Shown: positions 1 to 11,862 of the stretch, piece after piece
Numbering within the stretch: the stretch's first letter is position 1
How the letters are laid out: each line of letters opens with the position of its first letter
Source of the DNA: Adenophora triphylla var. japonica
Lineage: Eukaryota > Streptophyta > Magnoliopsida > Asterales > Campanulaceae
Direction of reading: 5' to 3'
Length of the DNA: 64,000 nt
Assembly: GCA_022495995.1 (NCBI GenBank)
Contig: JAFEMH010000740.1
Span: 62,001 to 126,000 of the forward strand
Translations under genes and position numbers: made by a program
The notes under the pieces: generated by a model
Seen by the model: the letters and a program-made list of their open reading frames with translations, nothing else
Told to the model about the DNA's origin: nothing
Database searches by the model: none

Positions 1-624
1 GGTGGATGCCACGCCATTGATTTGATGCAGCCGTGGACGCCCAGATGGCCGTGAAAGTGATTGGAATGTCCAACACTTGGAATTCGGTGGGGATCACCCG
101 CTTGCCGAACCGTATGTTAAGAGTAGCAACCCCGAGAACCGTACGGAAGTAGAGTCATAGGCCTCGACAAAGGTGGACTCAAGGCTTAAGATCTCGTGGG
201 CTTGATGTCAAGCAGTCCATCATCTTGGCGGGCAAGACATTCATTCCGGAACCTCCGTCTACCAACACGCGGAAGGCGACGCTCGTCCACTGGACTGTGA
301 TGTAGAGCGGCTCATTGTGATCGCCCCAAATTTTGGAAGGTCCAAATCGTGAAGGTGATTATGTTGCCATAGTGGATGTTGCCGATCATCTCGAATGACT
401 TCATCTCGGGGTTGCGTCCACGGGGACCATGGTACGGGCCAGCTTTCCTCTAGCTTGAGCTTGTGAGGATAAGAGGAGGTGAGCAGAGACCAAAGGGAAA
501 TGTTCGCCCGAGTCCGCTTGAGCCGAGTGAGGATCGGGTCCTCTTTCAAGGAATTTGCGTCTTCGGGCCGGCCGGATTGCAATTCGCTCCGTCGGCTTTT
601 TGGTGGCCTTAGGTGGCAATGCAT
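1..624 (-). pseudogene. Tat aspartic protease region, distal copy (partial)
   Basis: On the minus strand a stretch reading ANISLWSLLTSSYPHKLKLEE (about 430-560) precedes a protease whose active-site motif DGGSGMNVLP falls near 220-260. Retropepsins of this family cleave the Gag-Pol polyprotein, and the aspartate in D-G-G is catalytic. The DNA of 1-520 closely follows 36017-36560 of the 17.4-kb element. Small deletions break the frame in several places, so this is a dead copy. The coding sequence continues off the left edge. Confidence 0.75.
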
Positions 625-1696
625 GGATTTGACCCGATCGGGTTAGAACGCCGACATCAGTTTGGTCCCTTCGAACAGCCGCTCCGAAGTTGAGCCATAG
701 TTAGAGGAGGATTCCTCGTAGCATAGGGCCATATGTCTTCCCTCAACTCATTGATTGTGGATGAATTCCTGAGCTTCGGCACTTGACGGATTCTCGTCCC
801 AGGATACCGGCTTGGATGCCTCTCGCGGGAGGTAGCCTATAGTTTGACGTAGCTTGTTCGAACGTCGCTGCACAACTGGTTGCCTCGAATCGAACCTGCG
901 GCGCGCCGACCCTCCGGGAGGTTGGAGAGTTCTCGGCTCAAGCGAACGGTCTCCTTGATCTCTTCACGGTATATCGCGTTCCTTTCCTTCTTGCCGAGCA
1001 TACTCAGGCATTCTCGAGTTGGGTCCGGCGATACTCGTGGTTTGCTAGTTTTCCTCCGCTCCGGGCCCAGATCAACCTTCTTGCAATGAGCTCGCGTCGA
1101 GAGTTAGCGCCGCGTTTCTTCCCATGTGAGAATAGCCGTGCTTCTTTGAACCGCGTGCGGCGGCCTAGGTAAACCTCCATCGGGAGAGCTTTCTCCTTTG
1201 CTTTATCTCGAGTGGCGGGTATGTCGAAGGTGAGTACACGGCTTCCCGAACATCTCGCCCATGTGACCGGTTGCCGCCCCGCTGATCGCTTCGTAAACGA
1301 ATGCCGTAGACTGTGGAATTTCCCCGAGTAGTTGCTCGAGACGAATTTCCATCCTCCTCTTGTTTTTAAATAGACCTTCCTCCCCGAGTTGGCCTTTCAA
1401 TTTGAGTGCGGAAATGATCCGTTCCCATCCTCCCAGACCCTCGGGAGTCCGGTTTTGTTGACTTCATGCCCGGCTTGGAAGAGAATGGTTTCATCGTCTT
1501 CGTCGTCGCTTTCACAGAGAACTTGCTTTCCCGGAAGGTAAGCGCCGGGATTCGTTTCGCCGTGTCGTTCCATCTCCTAGGTCATCGGGACCGTTGACCA
1601 CCCTTGCCTCGGCAAAGGGGTTGGATGAGAACAGACGGTAGTCGTGGAAGTTGCCATGAGCAAAACTCTTGAGGTCGAACCGGTCTAGAGTGGCCT
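625..1696. other. unassigned internal region of the left Tat copy
   Basis: About 1 kb between the distal protease and an unrecognised coding stretch. The only readable piece is a 65-codon minus-strand ORF at 1203-1400, open upstream in other frames and of unknown identity. No Tat domain, tRNA or repeat was recognised. It may be internal Tat sequence too decayed to read. Confidence 0.4.
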
Positions 1697-2060
1697 CTAG
1701 CTTTCGTCCGAAGCTGCCTGTGACACTTTAAGGGCTTGGTCCCTGTAGGTCTTTCGAGCTTGGTCTTCGTCCCAAAGACGACTTTCTTGAGCGGCTAGTT
1801 CCATGAGGGCTTTCCTTGCGAGAGCTAAGCAGCCTCCGTAGGTGCGCATCATCTGGCTAGTGTCCAGAACTGTGATTACATTCAAATCGCCGAATGGCGG
1901 AAACACTTGGATTATGTTGACGAAGGAAGTCGGACTGGGACATTCCATGCGGCCTTCCTTGATCTCGGTTACCAAGAAGTTTGCCCATATCTGCTTGATT
2001 GACCCACGGGGGTGTTGAATTCGCAATGTTGACAGCCTCGTGATCTCGCTCGATCGCCAA
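1697..2060 (-). pseudogene. unrecognised coding remnant, second part
   Basis: Two overlapping minus-strand frames (1857-2060 and 1697-2026) appear to be one reading frame with a shift near 1990. The last 109 codons include an Ala/Leu/Glu/Arg-rich helical tail. It lies downstream of the open stretch at 2220-3093 and could be its continuation. It resembles no Tat domain I know, and I cannot name its function. Confidence 0.35.
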
Positions 2061-2219
2061 GTCTATCGAGCTAGCAATGACCGCGTGATGTCTCGAATCC
2101 GGCCGTGACGGCCGGGAACAGAATTGAACCGGAGCATGTTGATGCCGAGGTGGTCATTTCCTATGTCGGAAGCCGACTCGCCTTGCGGGGAAGACTTTCA
2201 CATGTTTTCGGGTGGCCGC

Positions 2220-3093
2220 CTAAGCGTTCCCGAGGTTGATCTGACTCGTAGCAGGGTGAGGAGCTTGGTCTCCTTCGCCGTTGCCCTTGGCCTTGGCGGC
2301 GCTTGTGGGTATAAGCTTGACTGACGGTACGGGCCGGTTGCCACTGGGGCTGGTACTCGGAAGTAGTGATGAGCTCTGAGCTCGCTTGGCCAAGGCCTCG
2401 TTTACCATGAGCAGGCAGTCGTCGAGGGTGACCTCGGTATTGCAGAATCTGACGATAAGGACCGGATCCTTGGTATCATCGGGATATCTGGAATAGATGA
2501 TGTTGACGAAGTCGTCGTCAACCACTTGATCAGAGGGATTCTTCGTCGTGTCAACCAGTAACTTCCAATTGTTGGATAGCTGCTTGTACTAGACGTTGGG
2601 CTTGACAATTTCCATGGTATTGGAGCCTTGGTCGTAGGTGACCTGATCGAAAGGAGTTCCGTCCTCAAAACTGAGCATGTGAATGCAGAGGTCTGCCCGC
2701 GGGTCTGCCGCGTCCTTAACTCCGGAGAGTCCTAATTCATCATCATCTGATCGCTCAATCCAGGTGTAGGGACGTATTGCGTCTGGTTGCGTTGCTGGAG
2801 CAGCTAGGAAAACATCATGCTCTTCGTTGGAGAAGAGGGGTGCAGCGGGTAGTTCCTCGTGGAGGACATCCCATACGACTTTCATGCATTCATCACGAGA
2901 ATGACGGTGCTTGTTGACCTTTATCACAAAGATCTCTTCACTGGGCGGGGCCGTAGAGTTGGTTTGGAGAATGCCGACGAATCTCCGATTGGAGACCGGG
3001 GGTTTATGTGCCCGCATCATGGCGATATTCAGTGTTTCCTTCCACCCGCCTCCAAATGTTGGAAACGACAGCTGAACTTGATGTATCGGATCG
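2220..3093 (-). pseudogene. unrecognised protein-coding island inside the left Tat copy
   Basis: A minus-strand frame stays open from about 3093 to 2220 apart from one TAG at 2589-2591; the pieces at 2589-3020 and 2220-2525 are in the same frame. That is about 290 codons, much better preserved than the Gag and protease remnants on either side, which are shifted every 50-100 codons. The translation starts with a Gly-rich patch (FGGGW), then an acidic middle (SDDDELG) and a Pro/Ser-rich end. It matches no Gag, protease, RT or integrase motif. It could be a captured host gene, a piece of an unrelated mobile or viral sequence, or an element-specific extra ORF. Confidence 0.4.
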
Positions 3094-3119
3094 CCTGTGG
3101 TCCGCCCGCTCGAGTACGT

Positions 3120-3872
3120 TTACATAGTTAGCATCTCCGGACTCGAGGGATTCTCGATGAGATTTGCCCCGATAGTCCCTTGGTTGATTCGAAGGAGGTA
3201 ACCCCGTGCCCGAGTGCGGACACGCTCACCGTTCTCGGCTTCGTTTCCTATGAGGAAACTATCCCCTCGGATGACTTCGAGATCTCCCCGCCGGTTAATG
3301 AACTTAACACACCGATGGAGAGTGGAAGCTATGGCTTTCATGTGATGTAGCCAAGGGCGTCCCAAAAGAGCCGTGAACTCGGATGGAATGTCCATCACAT
3401 GGAATTTTGCCGGCACCATTCGGGGTTTCGAACCGTAGTTCCAGAGTCACCGTCCCCGTGATGGGACGAGACGAGCCGTCGTAGGCCTTGATAGTCCGAG
3501 CCGACGGAATCAGTGGCTTTCATTGATACGAAGGGCTCGCATCATGCCGAGAGGGAGAACATTAACGGCTGACCCGTTATCTACCAATACTCCGGGAGTG
3601 ATATGGTGTTGAGTTTGAGAGTGATGTACAGTAGCTTCGTTGTGCCCCGAGGCATCTCTCGGTAGGTCTTCGTCACGTAACGTGATCATACCGCCATACA
3701 AACGGGAGTCGTAGATCTCGTCTCTATCCGTAGAAGGAGAGTCATCCAGCCCATCCGTTTCTCGTCTTCCTCTTGCGAGGTAAAGCCTTTGGCCGGAACC
3801 TCGGGATTGTGTTGAGGTTGTTTGTGGCGGTTGCCGCCCTTGGTTAGCACATTGATCGAGTGCGATTGCCAA
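3120..3872 (-). pseudogene. Tat aspartic protease, proximal copy
   Basis: The minus-strand frame 3872-3510 contains MITLRDEDLPRDASGHNEA followed by VLVDNGSAVNVLP, with the catalytic D-N-G triad of retropepsins near 3550-3580. After a frameshift, 3419-3120 reads FTALLGRPWLH, the conserved C-terminal segment of Tat proteases. Its sequence differs clearly from the distal protease at 1-450, so this element appears to hold two different protease regions. Stops and shifts make it non-functional. Confidence 0.7.
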
Positions 3873-6150
3873 GCCGACCTTGATCTTCCTTTACCGGTCC
3901 GAGCTCTAAGCCGGACAAATTGAATCTTGGCCGATCCCGCGGGGTTAGGCTTCGACCGGGCAAGATTACCAAGATCCGAGGTATTCCGTGTCCCTGTGGT
4001 CTCGACTCGGGTTTCGCCGGGACTTTTCGGCTTTCCCACCCCCGTTTGCTCTAAAGCCGCATGGCCCGGAGGCAAAGAGGATTGGCCGGAGTATAAGACG
4101 TAGTAGTCGAACCTCCCGGAAGGTTCTCCAAGTGTACCTACACCGGTATCCCCAGCCTTCGTATCTTTCTCTCGCCTGTCGTTGAGAGGATTTCTTCTTT
4201 TGTTTTCTCGGAGGATTGCTCCGGACCGTTTCTGGGACTCGTACTCCGTGCAAAGTGAGCCACAAACATCGTAGCCGATGTGGACATTAGAGGAGGATCC
4301 ACTGAAAGAGGCGGAGAAACCGGTTCCGTGGCACTCTTCTTGGGCACCCACTCAATGGAATTCACGCTGTTATTGTTCGGAAAAGGATTCCCGATCGTAT
4401 TGGGCCCACGGGGCGCTCCAACTTGCCTTCTTCTATCGTTCTGGATTTCGTATCGTAACCCCAAACAGCTTGTCGTTGGTATGGCCGTGATACCGATGGA
4501 AGGCGCAGATTTGCTCTTGTCCGCATTGGCTACGGGAATTTTGGGTTTGTAATTGGCAACGGGCTTAAGGAGACCCTCCTTGATTAACCCTTCCAAAGAT
4601 CTTGCTCAAGGGCATGTCCAACTTGTCGAAGTGTACGGCATGCCGCTTCGAGTAGAATTGTTGCTTTGCGGACTCGGGTTTCGTTACCCGACCGTTGTCC
4701 CCGATGGACGTAGTTGACAGACGTATCTTTCCCTTTGCCGGGGCCGGTGCGGGATTGAATGCAACCGCCGAGCGGTATCTCGTATGGGCCGTGCAAGAGC
4801 TAACTTTTCCTTGAGATCCTTCTCGAACCGTGAGCCGGCATTGACCATGGCCCGAGATCCGGGAAGAAATTGTGACTCGATGAGAGTTCGATGGACGGTC
4901 TTAAGCAGACTTGAAGATCCGCATCTGTTCGTCTTTGGAGAGTGGCTCCATGATCTCTGAGAGTTTCCACCCATCTTTTGTAGAATTCCCCAACACTTTC
5001 ATCCGCTTTCGCTCGGTGGTGATTAAGTCCTCGCGACTTGTTTCCCACTCTAAGTTGGATCTGCACTGCTCCAGAAGATGTTACTAATCTGCTCCTGTGT
5101 GTGGCGATCCGCAGCTTGACCCTCGAAACCATCGTAACGCCGAACTTTTGAGCGTATGCCGGAAGTGGTCGGCCATTTGCCGGAGGGTTGCTCCTTTTGC
5201 TCTCATGCCGAGAACGTAGGTGTCGACGTGCGTTTGAGGACATTCGGTTCCGTCGAATCGGTCCATCTCCCGCATTCTCGAACTTGGCAGGAGAGGCGTG
5301 ACCATTCCCTGATCTCGTGGATTTGAGCGTTTCCCGCTTTGAGCCGCTCATGGTGGCTTTCTGTGTCTTTCATCTCGCTCGACCATCCAGCTAAGGTTGG
5401 GTCCAAGTGGTGGACTTTGAGGCTCGGCGCCGGTGCTACCACGTGAGCGGTAGTGATTGGAGGTGGAAGGCTTGGTATATGAGAATATACGGGAGCCTTA
5501 TTCGAACCGTATCGGGGTTTGTCCCCGGTGTTTAGGGATTCGTGTATAGGCAACGGGACGAACCCGGAGGGTATTGAGGGATATTGGCATCTCGAGATGG
5601 TCCAAATGTGCGCCGGTGGTATTGAGTGATAGGAGTAGCACTGGCCGGCCAAAAATGACAGGTTGCCCCGAGAGGTGGCAACATGGAGCCTAGGTCTCCG
5701 CTTTCCTTGGTTGGAAGGCATCCCGTAAGTTGGCGGGGGAGGAACCCGGTTGAAGGTTTGGTGAACTGGTTTCGGGAATCGTCATCCTCGACTGTGACAA
5801 AAGTACCGTCTCGACCGGGGGATAGCCGCTATACCACGCTCATTCGTAAGCCGTACCACGAAATTCCGCCGATCTTCTTCTCGCCTCTTGTGAACCTCGC
5901 AAGCCCGGATGGCTTCTTCCAATGTCATATCTCGTTACCGGTGGCGGGGTCCGTCCCCGTCACGATTTCTCGGTGAGCTAGACATGTCGGAAATTCCGCC
6001 GAGGGAACCGAGGGAACCGAAGAACCGTCTCGACGCCGCCGTAACGGTGATCCTGGCAAGGCGCTGACCCGGAAATCTGAACCACTTTCTGCTCGCTGCA
6101 GGGAACGAAAGGGAGGGTTTAGGCTTCGGAAAAGGGTATTTGGCTCAAGG
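3873..6150 (-). pseudogene. Tat gag, decayed
   Basis: Gag would form the particle that packages element RNA. Minus-strand pieces in several frames line up with the gag ORF at 38693-40180: the N-terminal Pro/Gln-rich part (about 5200-6150), a core with the family pattern SALRWF (about 5130), EFYKRWVETLRDHGATL (about 4970), and the zinc-finger tail CLGLRYEIQN (about 4480). After it comes GTLGEPSGRFDYYVLYS (about 4090-4150), shared with the host Tat ORF at 24468. The Gag core seen here is missing from the sibling at 38693. At least six frame changes make it a pseudogene. Confidence 0.7.
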
Positions 6151-7278
6151 TTTCAGGCTTGTGCAATGTGCAGTTACCGATTAATGTTTACATAAAGCGC
6201 GTTTTCTCAGAGTCCTAATTGATTGGAAAAGAGCGGGTCTTCTTTTTCGCAACTAATCCTAGAGCTCTAATCAGTGGATCTCGTCACTACGCTTATAAGC
6301 CCCTCGTTTCCATTGTAGATCATCTTTCTCAGGACGGACTATCCCGAGCGAGGTCTGATAAGGCAAGCGAGTTCCACCGACAAAGGGAAAAGTGAACTTA
6401 AGGCTAGCTGATCACACAAACTTTCAACGTGTGTGACGTACGGGCCACAGTCGAAGTCAACGTCCTTAAGTTAAGGCGGGGATCGTGCCAAAATTTGGGC
6501 ATGACCTCTCCTGACTCGCTTGTGTGAGAGACCTTAGCTTTTTAGCGTTGGCCAAGTTGTGGCTGGTATGATACATACGGCGAGGTTTGGTGACACGGCG
6601 TCACATTGAACCATCGGGTATATTTTTCGGCAGAGCTCCGCGTCAAAGTCAAGGCTGAAAAGCTTAAGACTTCGGGTCGGGAACGACCTTTGGTCTCGAA
6701 CTCTCGAGCTTGACTCGGAGCGGGCCCGGCGTAAAACATATACTAGGCTTTATGACACGAGCTAAGCCAAAAACCAACCGGGGTATTGGACAAAGTGTGA
6801 CACAAAGAGTGCATGGCTTACACGGGCTAGGATGGGATGTTTGGGACGACCCCGTGCGCCCCGAAAGGTGTCTCGCGCACCAATCGGAGTGCAACCGATA
6901 AGGCCATCCCGGGTTAGGGGGTCAGAGTGTGCAGTGTACCGAGGCGGCAAGTGCACGTGAAGTGCGGTGTTCCGAGGCAAAGCAAGTGCGCGTAGTGTGC
7001 GGTCACTAAAATTCCCTTTTCTCGAGTAAAACAGATTTTTTTTCGTAATGTGTCTTAAAGAATTTATGATGCACAGTTCAAAAGAAAGCATGAAAATCAA
7101 ACATGAATGGGGATGCACAAACATGGTATGATTTTGAAAAGTTGACAATGTAATGCCTTTTGAAAAAAACCGTTCGAGGTTTAAAGGAACTCACACACAC
7201 GAAAACGAGGAAGGGTAAACGAAAGTTTGACCCACGGAAGGCTTTTTAGAAAACAACGGTAGTTTTGAAAAAGTATCT
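6151..7278 (-). other. 5' leader of the left Tat copy
   Basis: Non-coding leader between the primer site and gag. It matches 42760-43860 of the 17.4-kb element closely, for example the block starting ttctcagagtcctaa at 6204 versus 42780. Where the sibling has 2.5 kb of tandem repeats upstream of gag, this copy goes directly from the leader to gag at about 6140-6200. Short ORFs here are not supported as genes. Confidence 0.7.
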
Positions 7279-7297
7279 TATCCCCTGAGTCGCCAAC
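7279..7297 (-). promoter_or_regulatory. primer binding site, left Tat copy (mutated)
   Basis: Directly next to the LTR, the minus strand reads GTTGGCGACTCAGGGGATAA. The sibling element has GTTGGCGACTCCGCTGGGGA at the same place, the type reported for Ogre/Tat elements as complementary to the 3' end of tRNA-Arg. Loss of a few bases in the middle of the site probably weakens primer pairing. Confidence 0.65.
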
Positions 7298-9293
7298 TGA
7301 AATTACCCAAGATTTCGCGCGGGCGGGGCGCGAAACGCGGTTGTCTTTCGCGGGGGGTTGGTGTCTGAGACCTCGCTTCATGGGAAGGAAAAAAAATGAG
7401 GAGTCGCCACGCGGTTTTGTATTTTGAGCCCAAACGTTGAGAAACGGCTATTGAAAATGGTGTCATTTTTATTAGTAGCAAAAACTTAGGAAAAGGCTTT
7501 GAAAACGGGGATCATTTTTATTGGTAGCAAAAACGAGTAAAAAGCTTTTTTGTACCAGAGATTGTTAGGTTCGGAGGTCAAGTTACGTTTCGGGTAGAGT
7601 ATTACGAGATCGCCCGAAACGCCTCGCATGACGAGTCTTTCTACCTTTCTCGAAATCGTGTGTGTGTGTGTGTCTTTTGAAATGGGGGGCTTGAATGACA
7701 AGCTTAATCTTGGTTTGAATGTCAAACGTTGATTAGGTGACTTTGTTTGAAAAGACGAGCGTTTGAATGACAAACGTCGGTTTTGAGACGGAAATGAGCG
7801 TTTGCGTGGCAAACGTCGATTTTGAGTTTGAAAAGGAGTTCGAAGGTCGAACTCCGGTTTTTTGAACCGGGAATGTCATTGTTAACGATTTTTACGGGAA
7901 AAAACGTATTAAATGATTTTAAGTGTCAAATGGCGGCTTTTAGTTTGAAGATGAGCGTTCGGAGGCCAAACGTCATTTCGCGCGTTTTGAAAGAGAGTTC
8001 GACGGACGAACTCCGGTTTTGAACCGGGCATTACATTGTTAACGATTTTTACGGGAAAAATGCGTATTAAATGATATGCGATCAACGAATCGGGTTGCGA
8101 CTCGGACTTTGAAAAGTAAATACTATCACGATCCAAACGGGTCGGACTTTGTAAATGACAGTATTTAAAGTGCGGTATCAACGGAATCAAACGATCCGGA
8201 TTCGTAAATGACGATCAACGAGGCCAATCGGCTCGGATTTGTAAATGACGATCAACGAGGCCAAACGGCTCGGATTTGTAAATGACAGAAATTAAAATGA
8301 CGATCAACGGATCGATCGATCCGGAATTGGTAAATGACAATAAAAGTAAACGGAACGGGGTCGGAACGCCGTTTTAACCCGTGATTACTTCTCTTACGGA
8401 AAGAGAAGAGGATCGAGGGACTAAAACGTATCGGACCCCGTTAGACGGAGGCGTCTACATTTCGATAACGACGTTCGAAACGGTTGTAGCGACTGGCGCG
8501 TAAACCGAGACGGAACGAGAGATTTAGAGAGAGGGAGTTATACCTATGGCTAGGGTCGACTCCTTTGGCTCGAGAGGTGTGTACGGGACACGAAAAGTGA
8601 TTCGAAAGGTTGTTTCGAAGTAGTAAGGTGCGTATTTGATCGAAATATGAAGGTTTCACGCGAATCGAGACGTAACGGAAGCTCCTAAGGGGTGAAATCG
8701 GTTTGGGCCGAGGGGTGGTGATTTTGGGGTAAAAGTTCCCCTTTTGGCTTTGACAGCCATTTCTATTTATAGGTGAAAATGCGAGGAGTCCGGACGGACT
8801 TTGCCCGAATCCAGGGGGTTTTGGGTATTTTGGAAACTGGGGACTTGGCCGGGCAATTTCAGTGGAAAGTGCACAGGAGTCCTACTGACTTTGACTGTAT
8901 ACCAGGGGTATTTTAGTCTTTTCCCTTTGAATTTGATTGAAGGGTGACTAGAGGGAGGTGGCATGCGTGCCAAGTGTCCCTGTGAGTCACCAGCCATGTA
9001 GGATTTTGTCCCCTGTCCCGCTTTGTCCGTTTTTTAAAACAACAGTCCGGAAAATGTCCGAAATGCCCCCGAAAAGTGCCGGAAAATGCGTTTTTCAGGG
9101 AAAGCCATACTTTTACGTGAGATGACACGTGTTAAGTACGGTTCGATGTCGGGATGCACGGGGCAGTCCCGGGACGTCTCGTTGGCACAGCAACGGGGAG
9201 TTTAACGAGTTCCTGTTAACCTGGAGCGGGCCAGCTAACGGATTTCGGTTAACTTTCTGACGGATTTGGACGATCCGGATTTGGGTACTTACA
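7298..9293 (-). repeat. 5' LTR of the left Tat copy (1996 bp)
   Basis: The LTR runs from tgaaattaccc to ggtacttaca on the plus strand, which is TG...CA in minus orientation. It is the same family as the LTRs at 28787-31079 and 43881-46176 but about 300 bases shorter, mostly from fewer copies of the 30-bp GAGCGTTTG...CAAACGTC repeat (7750-7835) and other small repeats. It contains a TG microsatellite at 7658-7673 and an internal GGCGACTCC copy near 7400. Confidence 0.85.
8764..8798 (-). promoter_or_regulatory. LTR promoter: TATA box with upstream palindrome
   Basis: Minus-strand CTATAAATA at 8764-8772 is a good plant TATA box. About 17 bases upstream lies TCCGGACGGA (8789-8798, plus strand), a TCCG-NN-CGGA dyad. 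The same layout occurs in the other Tat LTRs of this window. Transcription would start roughly 30 bases past the TATA, leaving a long R-U5 region. Confidence 0.6.
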
Positions 9294-11462
9294 CAACCTT
9301 TACGAAAACCACAACCTGTTTTAGTTACAACATAAACACAAATGAAAATGTTTTACAAAATAGTACTATATACAAGTTTTCCCCAAAAGAGTAGTATACA
9401 AGTGATACTCCCAACCAACTAACTCTAAACATACCCTGACAATCCCAAAAGAAAGCTGTCCAAACTCCTTCCCGGCCTCACTAGTTCGGGCCAACTGTCT
9501 CAGCGCGATCTAAACAGTAAAGGAAGAAGGGGTGAGAATAAATCTCAGCAAGCTATTATGATGCAACAAGATTCCATATAAGATGCAACACATAACATGG
9601 TTACTCACAACACATTGTTAAAGCGGTAAACACATTCTGTTACCTCAGTTTACCTTTCCCGTCTGAACAATATGTCGTACAACGTGGGAGTAATAACTCC
9701 TCTCTTTTGTGAATTGCTTAGGCATTTTCACATCTTATAAGACTCATTTTTCAGAGAACCATATAAGATTACTCGCTATCTGTAAATGCTTTTGGCTAAG
9801 TACAGAAGCTATCACCCCAACTGTGGCCACAGAAGGGGACAGTCACAGGTATAATGTAATTCGATTAACTTATAGAACATTTTCCATAACTGATTGAATT
9901 CCATTATACCCCTAAACATCAGCTGATACAAACATTCAAGCACATAAACAGTTACTTGAAAATAAATCCATAATCGAGATATCAATCCAACAACGTGGTA
10001 TTAATACTCATGATAAAACCATCACAATAGTGCAACTTACATTTCAAATACTATTGAACCACAACACCATGAATATACAACCATGTAAAGTCACAATATA
10101 TCACACACAATCCTTACATACCCACACACAACATTGAGTACCATTCATAAAAGGTTCAAGATTGATTTACCAAGTTTTGATCAACATTGGTGAAGTTTCC
10201 ATAATGCCTTTCAACCATTTTCCAGACAATATTTAATCATCTTCCTAATACTATTTTTGACAAGTTAAGACACCATTGGATAGCTCATATGTTGTACTTG
10301 GATTAGGGTCAAATTGTGTTAAAAGATGTATTAGATAGTTAGGTGTTTCTTTGCTTGAAAACTGCACAACAACAACTGGCCCAGGGCATGACTCATGCCA
10401 TACAGCACGAGTCGTGCTTCACAAAAGCAGCATGAGTCCACAAGTTTATACGACTCATGGTCATGACTGAAGCATTGGCATGACTCGTGATAGAGGGCAC
10501 GAGTCGTGCCCTTTGCAGAAAATCAGAACAGAGGCTGAACTTCAGCAAAGGCTTGACAAACTCAAATTTACTCCTATCCTCATTCTCCCCAAGCAACAAT
10601 ACCAAACCAACACTTCAGTATTCAACCCAAAACCATTTCAAATCATCCCAAATTCATTCTAACTCATTCCAACTCCTCAAAAGTGTTCCCAAAATGCCAT
10701 GCAGCACATATATACCAACCCTTTCACTTCAAACCAAACTACTATACCAACAATTCACAATACTCATCCAAAACCTATTTTCCATTCTTTCCAAAACCAA
10801 TTAAAATGCCAAACATTGACATACAACATTTATTTAACAACCATATCCACTTAAAACATTGAATGAGCAAGGATTGAAGGAAAAACATAATAACTTACCT
10901 CAAATAAATCGAAAATGAGAAAAACTTTAATCGGATAGACGTGATCCACTCGGCTTCCTGAACATTTAGACGCGAACGGATCGAAGAACGGAACAACACT
11001 TGATTTATGGTGAATTGTTGAAGGTAACCCTGGGTTGAAGCTTTTTGAAGAAGAAGGAAAGGAGAATAAATGTTGCTGATGAAAATGATCCTAAGCTTCC
11101 TCACCAAACCAAGGATATACATTAGAGGATTTCCACCTAAGCTCCTCATTGACTTGAATTGCTACAACTAACTACCTTAAGATTTAACTTTGACACTTAA
11201 GCACCTCAATATAAGTTTTATATTTATACTTAAATTTCAACAATTAAAATATCAACTACACAACTCCTATTTGTTTCCATTAGACATTAAATAATTAAAA
11301 TTAATTTATTAGCATGCCTAAAATAGTAAATAAGTTATTAAATATCAAACTAACACATAAAAATCATAAATCTCATGCAACTCATGGAATGTTAAAGCAA
11401 CACACCCCACACGCACGTACTCAACGTGTGATCAAACTAGTGCCTAGGTTTAGGGTCGTGAC
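9294..11462 (-). repeat. Tekay-A 3' LTR (interrupted at both ends)
   Basis: Aligns with 18318-20481 throughout. At 9294 it is cut by the left Tat copy and at 11462 by the Tat derivative. The last LTR base is found again at 13565 after the target repeat. The cluster of GCACGACTCGTGC-type palindromes (10386-10520) has several CG to TG/CA changes compared with the 5' LTR, as expected from methylated-cytosine decay. Confidence 0.85.
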
Positions 11463-11497
11463 TGTGATGTACCCGATTTTTTTTTTTGAAATTTTTT

Positions 11498-11862
11498 TTT
11501 TTTTGAAAATTTTATGAACACATAAGCACATAAGCACAAAAATTCCGACAGTTAGGGACATTATTCCGACAGTCAAAATTTTGACTTTTCCGAGGCGGCC
11601 AAAAACAAACACGAAAACTGTGCAAAAATCAACACACACAAAGCAAAGGATTTTCAAATGTTGAGACGGAAGCTTGACCCTCAAAAGCTTTTCCTTTTTT
11701 TTTTTTGAAAATAATGATACCGGTACGTGGGATTGTTAGACCACAATTTATCCCCGACTCGTGTTAGGAGGCGATAACGGGAAGTTTAATGGTTTCCACC
11801 AATATACCAAATATCATTTTTTTTTTTAGAAAAAGCTTGATTTTCCCCAGCGGAGTCGCCAC
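11498..11862 (-). other. primer site and leader of the Tat derivative
   Basis: The minus strand from 11862 reads GTGGCGACTCCGCTGGGGAA, a Tat-type primer site, followed by an AT-rich leader containing poly(A/T) runs at 11693-11707 and 11818-11827. No ORF of note. It ends where the LTR terminus sequence reappears at 11463. Confidence 0.65.

Larger units (their letters stand above)
1..9293 (-). mobile_element. Tat/Ogre-type Ty3-gypsy element, left copy (partial, runs off left edge)
   Basis: This is a minus-strand element with its 5' LTR at 7298-9293, a primer site at 7279-7297, a 5' leader, a decayed gag, and two protease-like stretches at 3120-3872 and 1-450. Its LTR, leader, gag and distal protease align by eye with the 17.4-kb element at 28787-46176, so the two are siblings. 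It lies inside the 3' LTR of Tekay-A: the base after its LTR end (9294) corresponds to base 18318 of the other Tekay-A LTR, which puts the first 172 bases of that LTR beyond the left edge. Many frameshifts and stops show that it is old. Whether it carries pol cannot be seen. Confidence 0.85.

Noticed and set aside
10480..10804. ORFs repeated at 19498-19842
   Set aside because: These are matching positions in the two Tekay-A LTRs, antisense to the element, with no recognisable protein.
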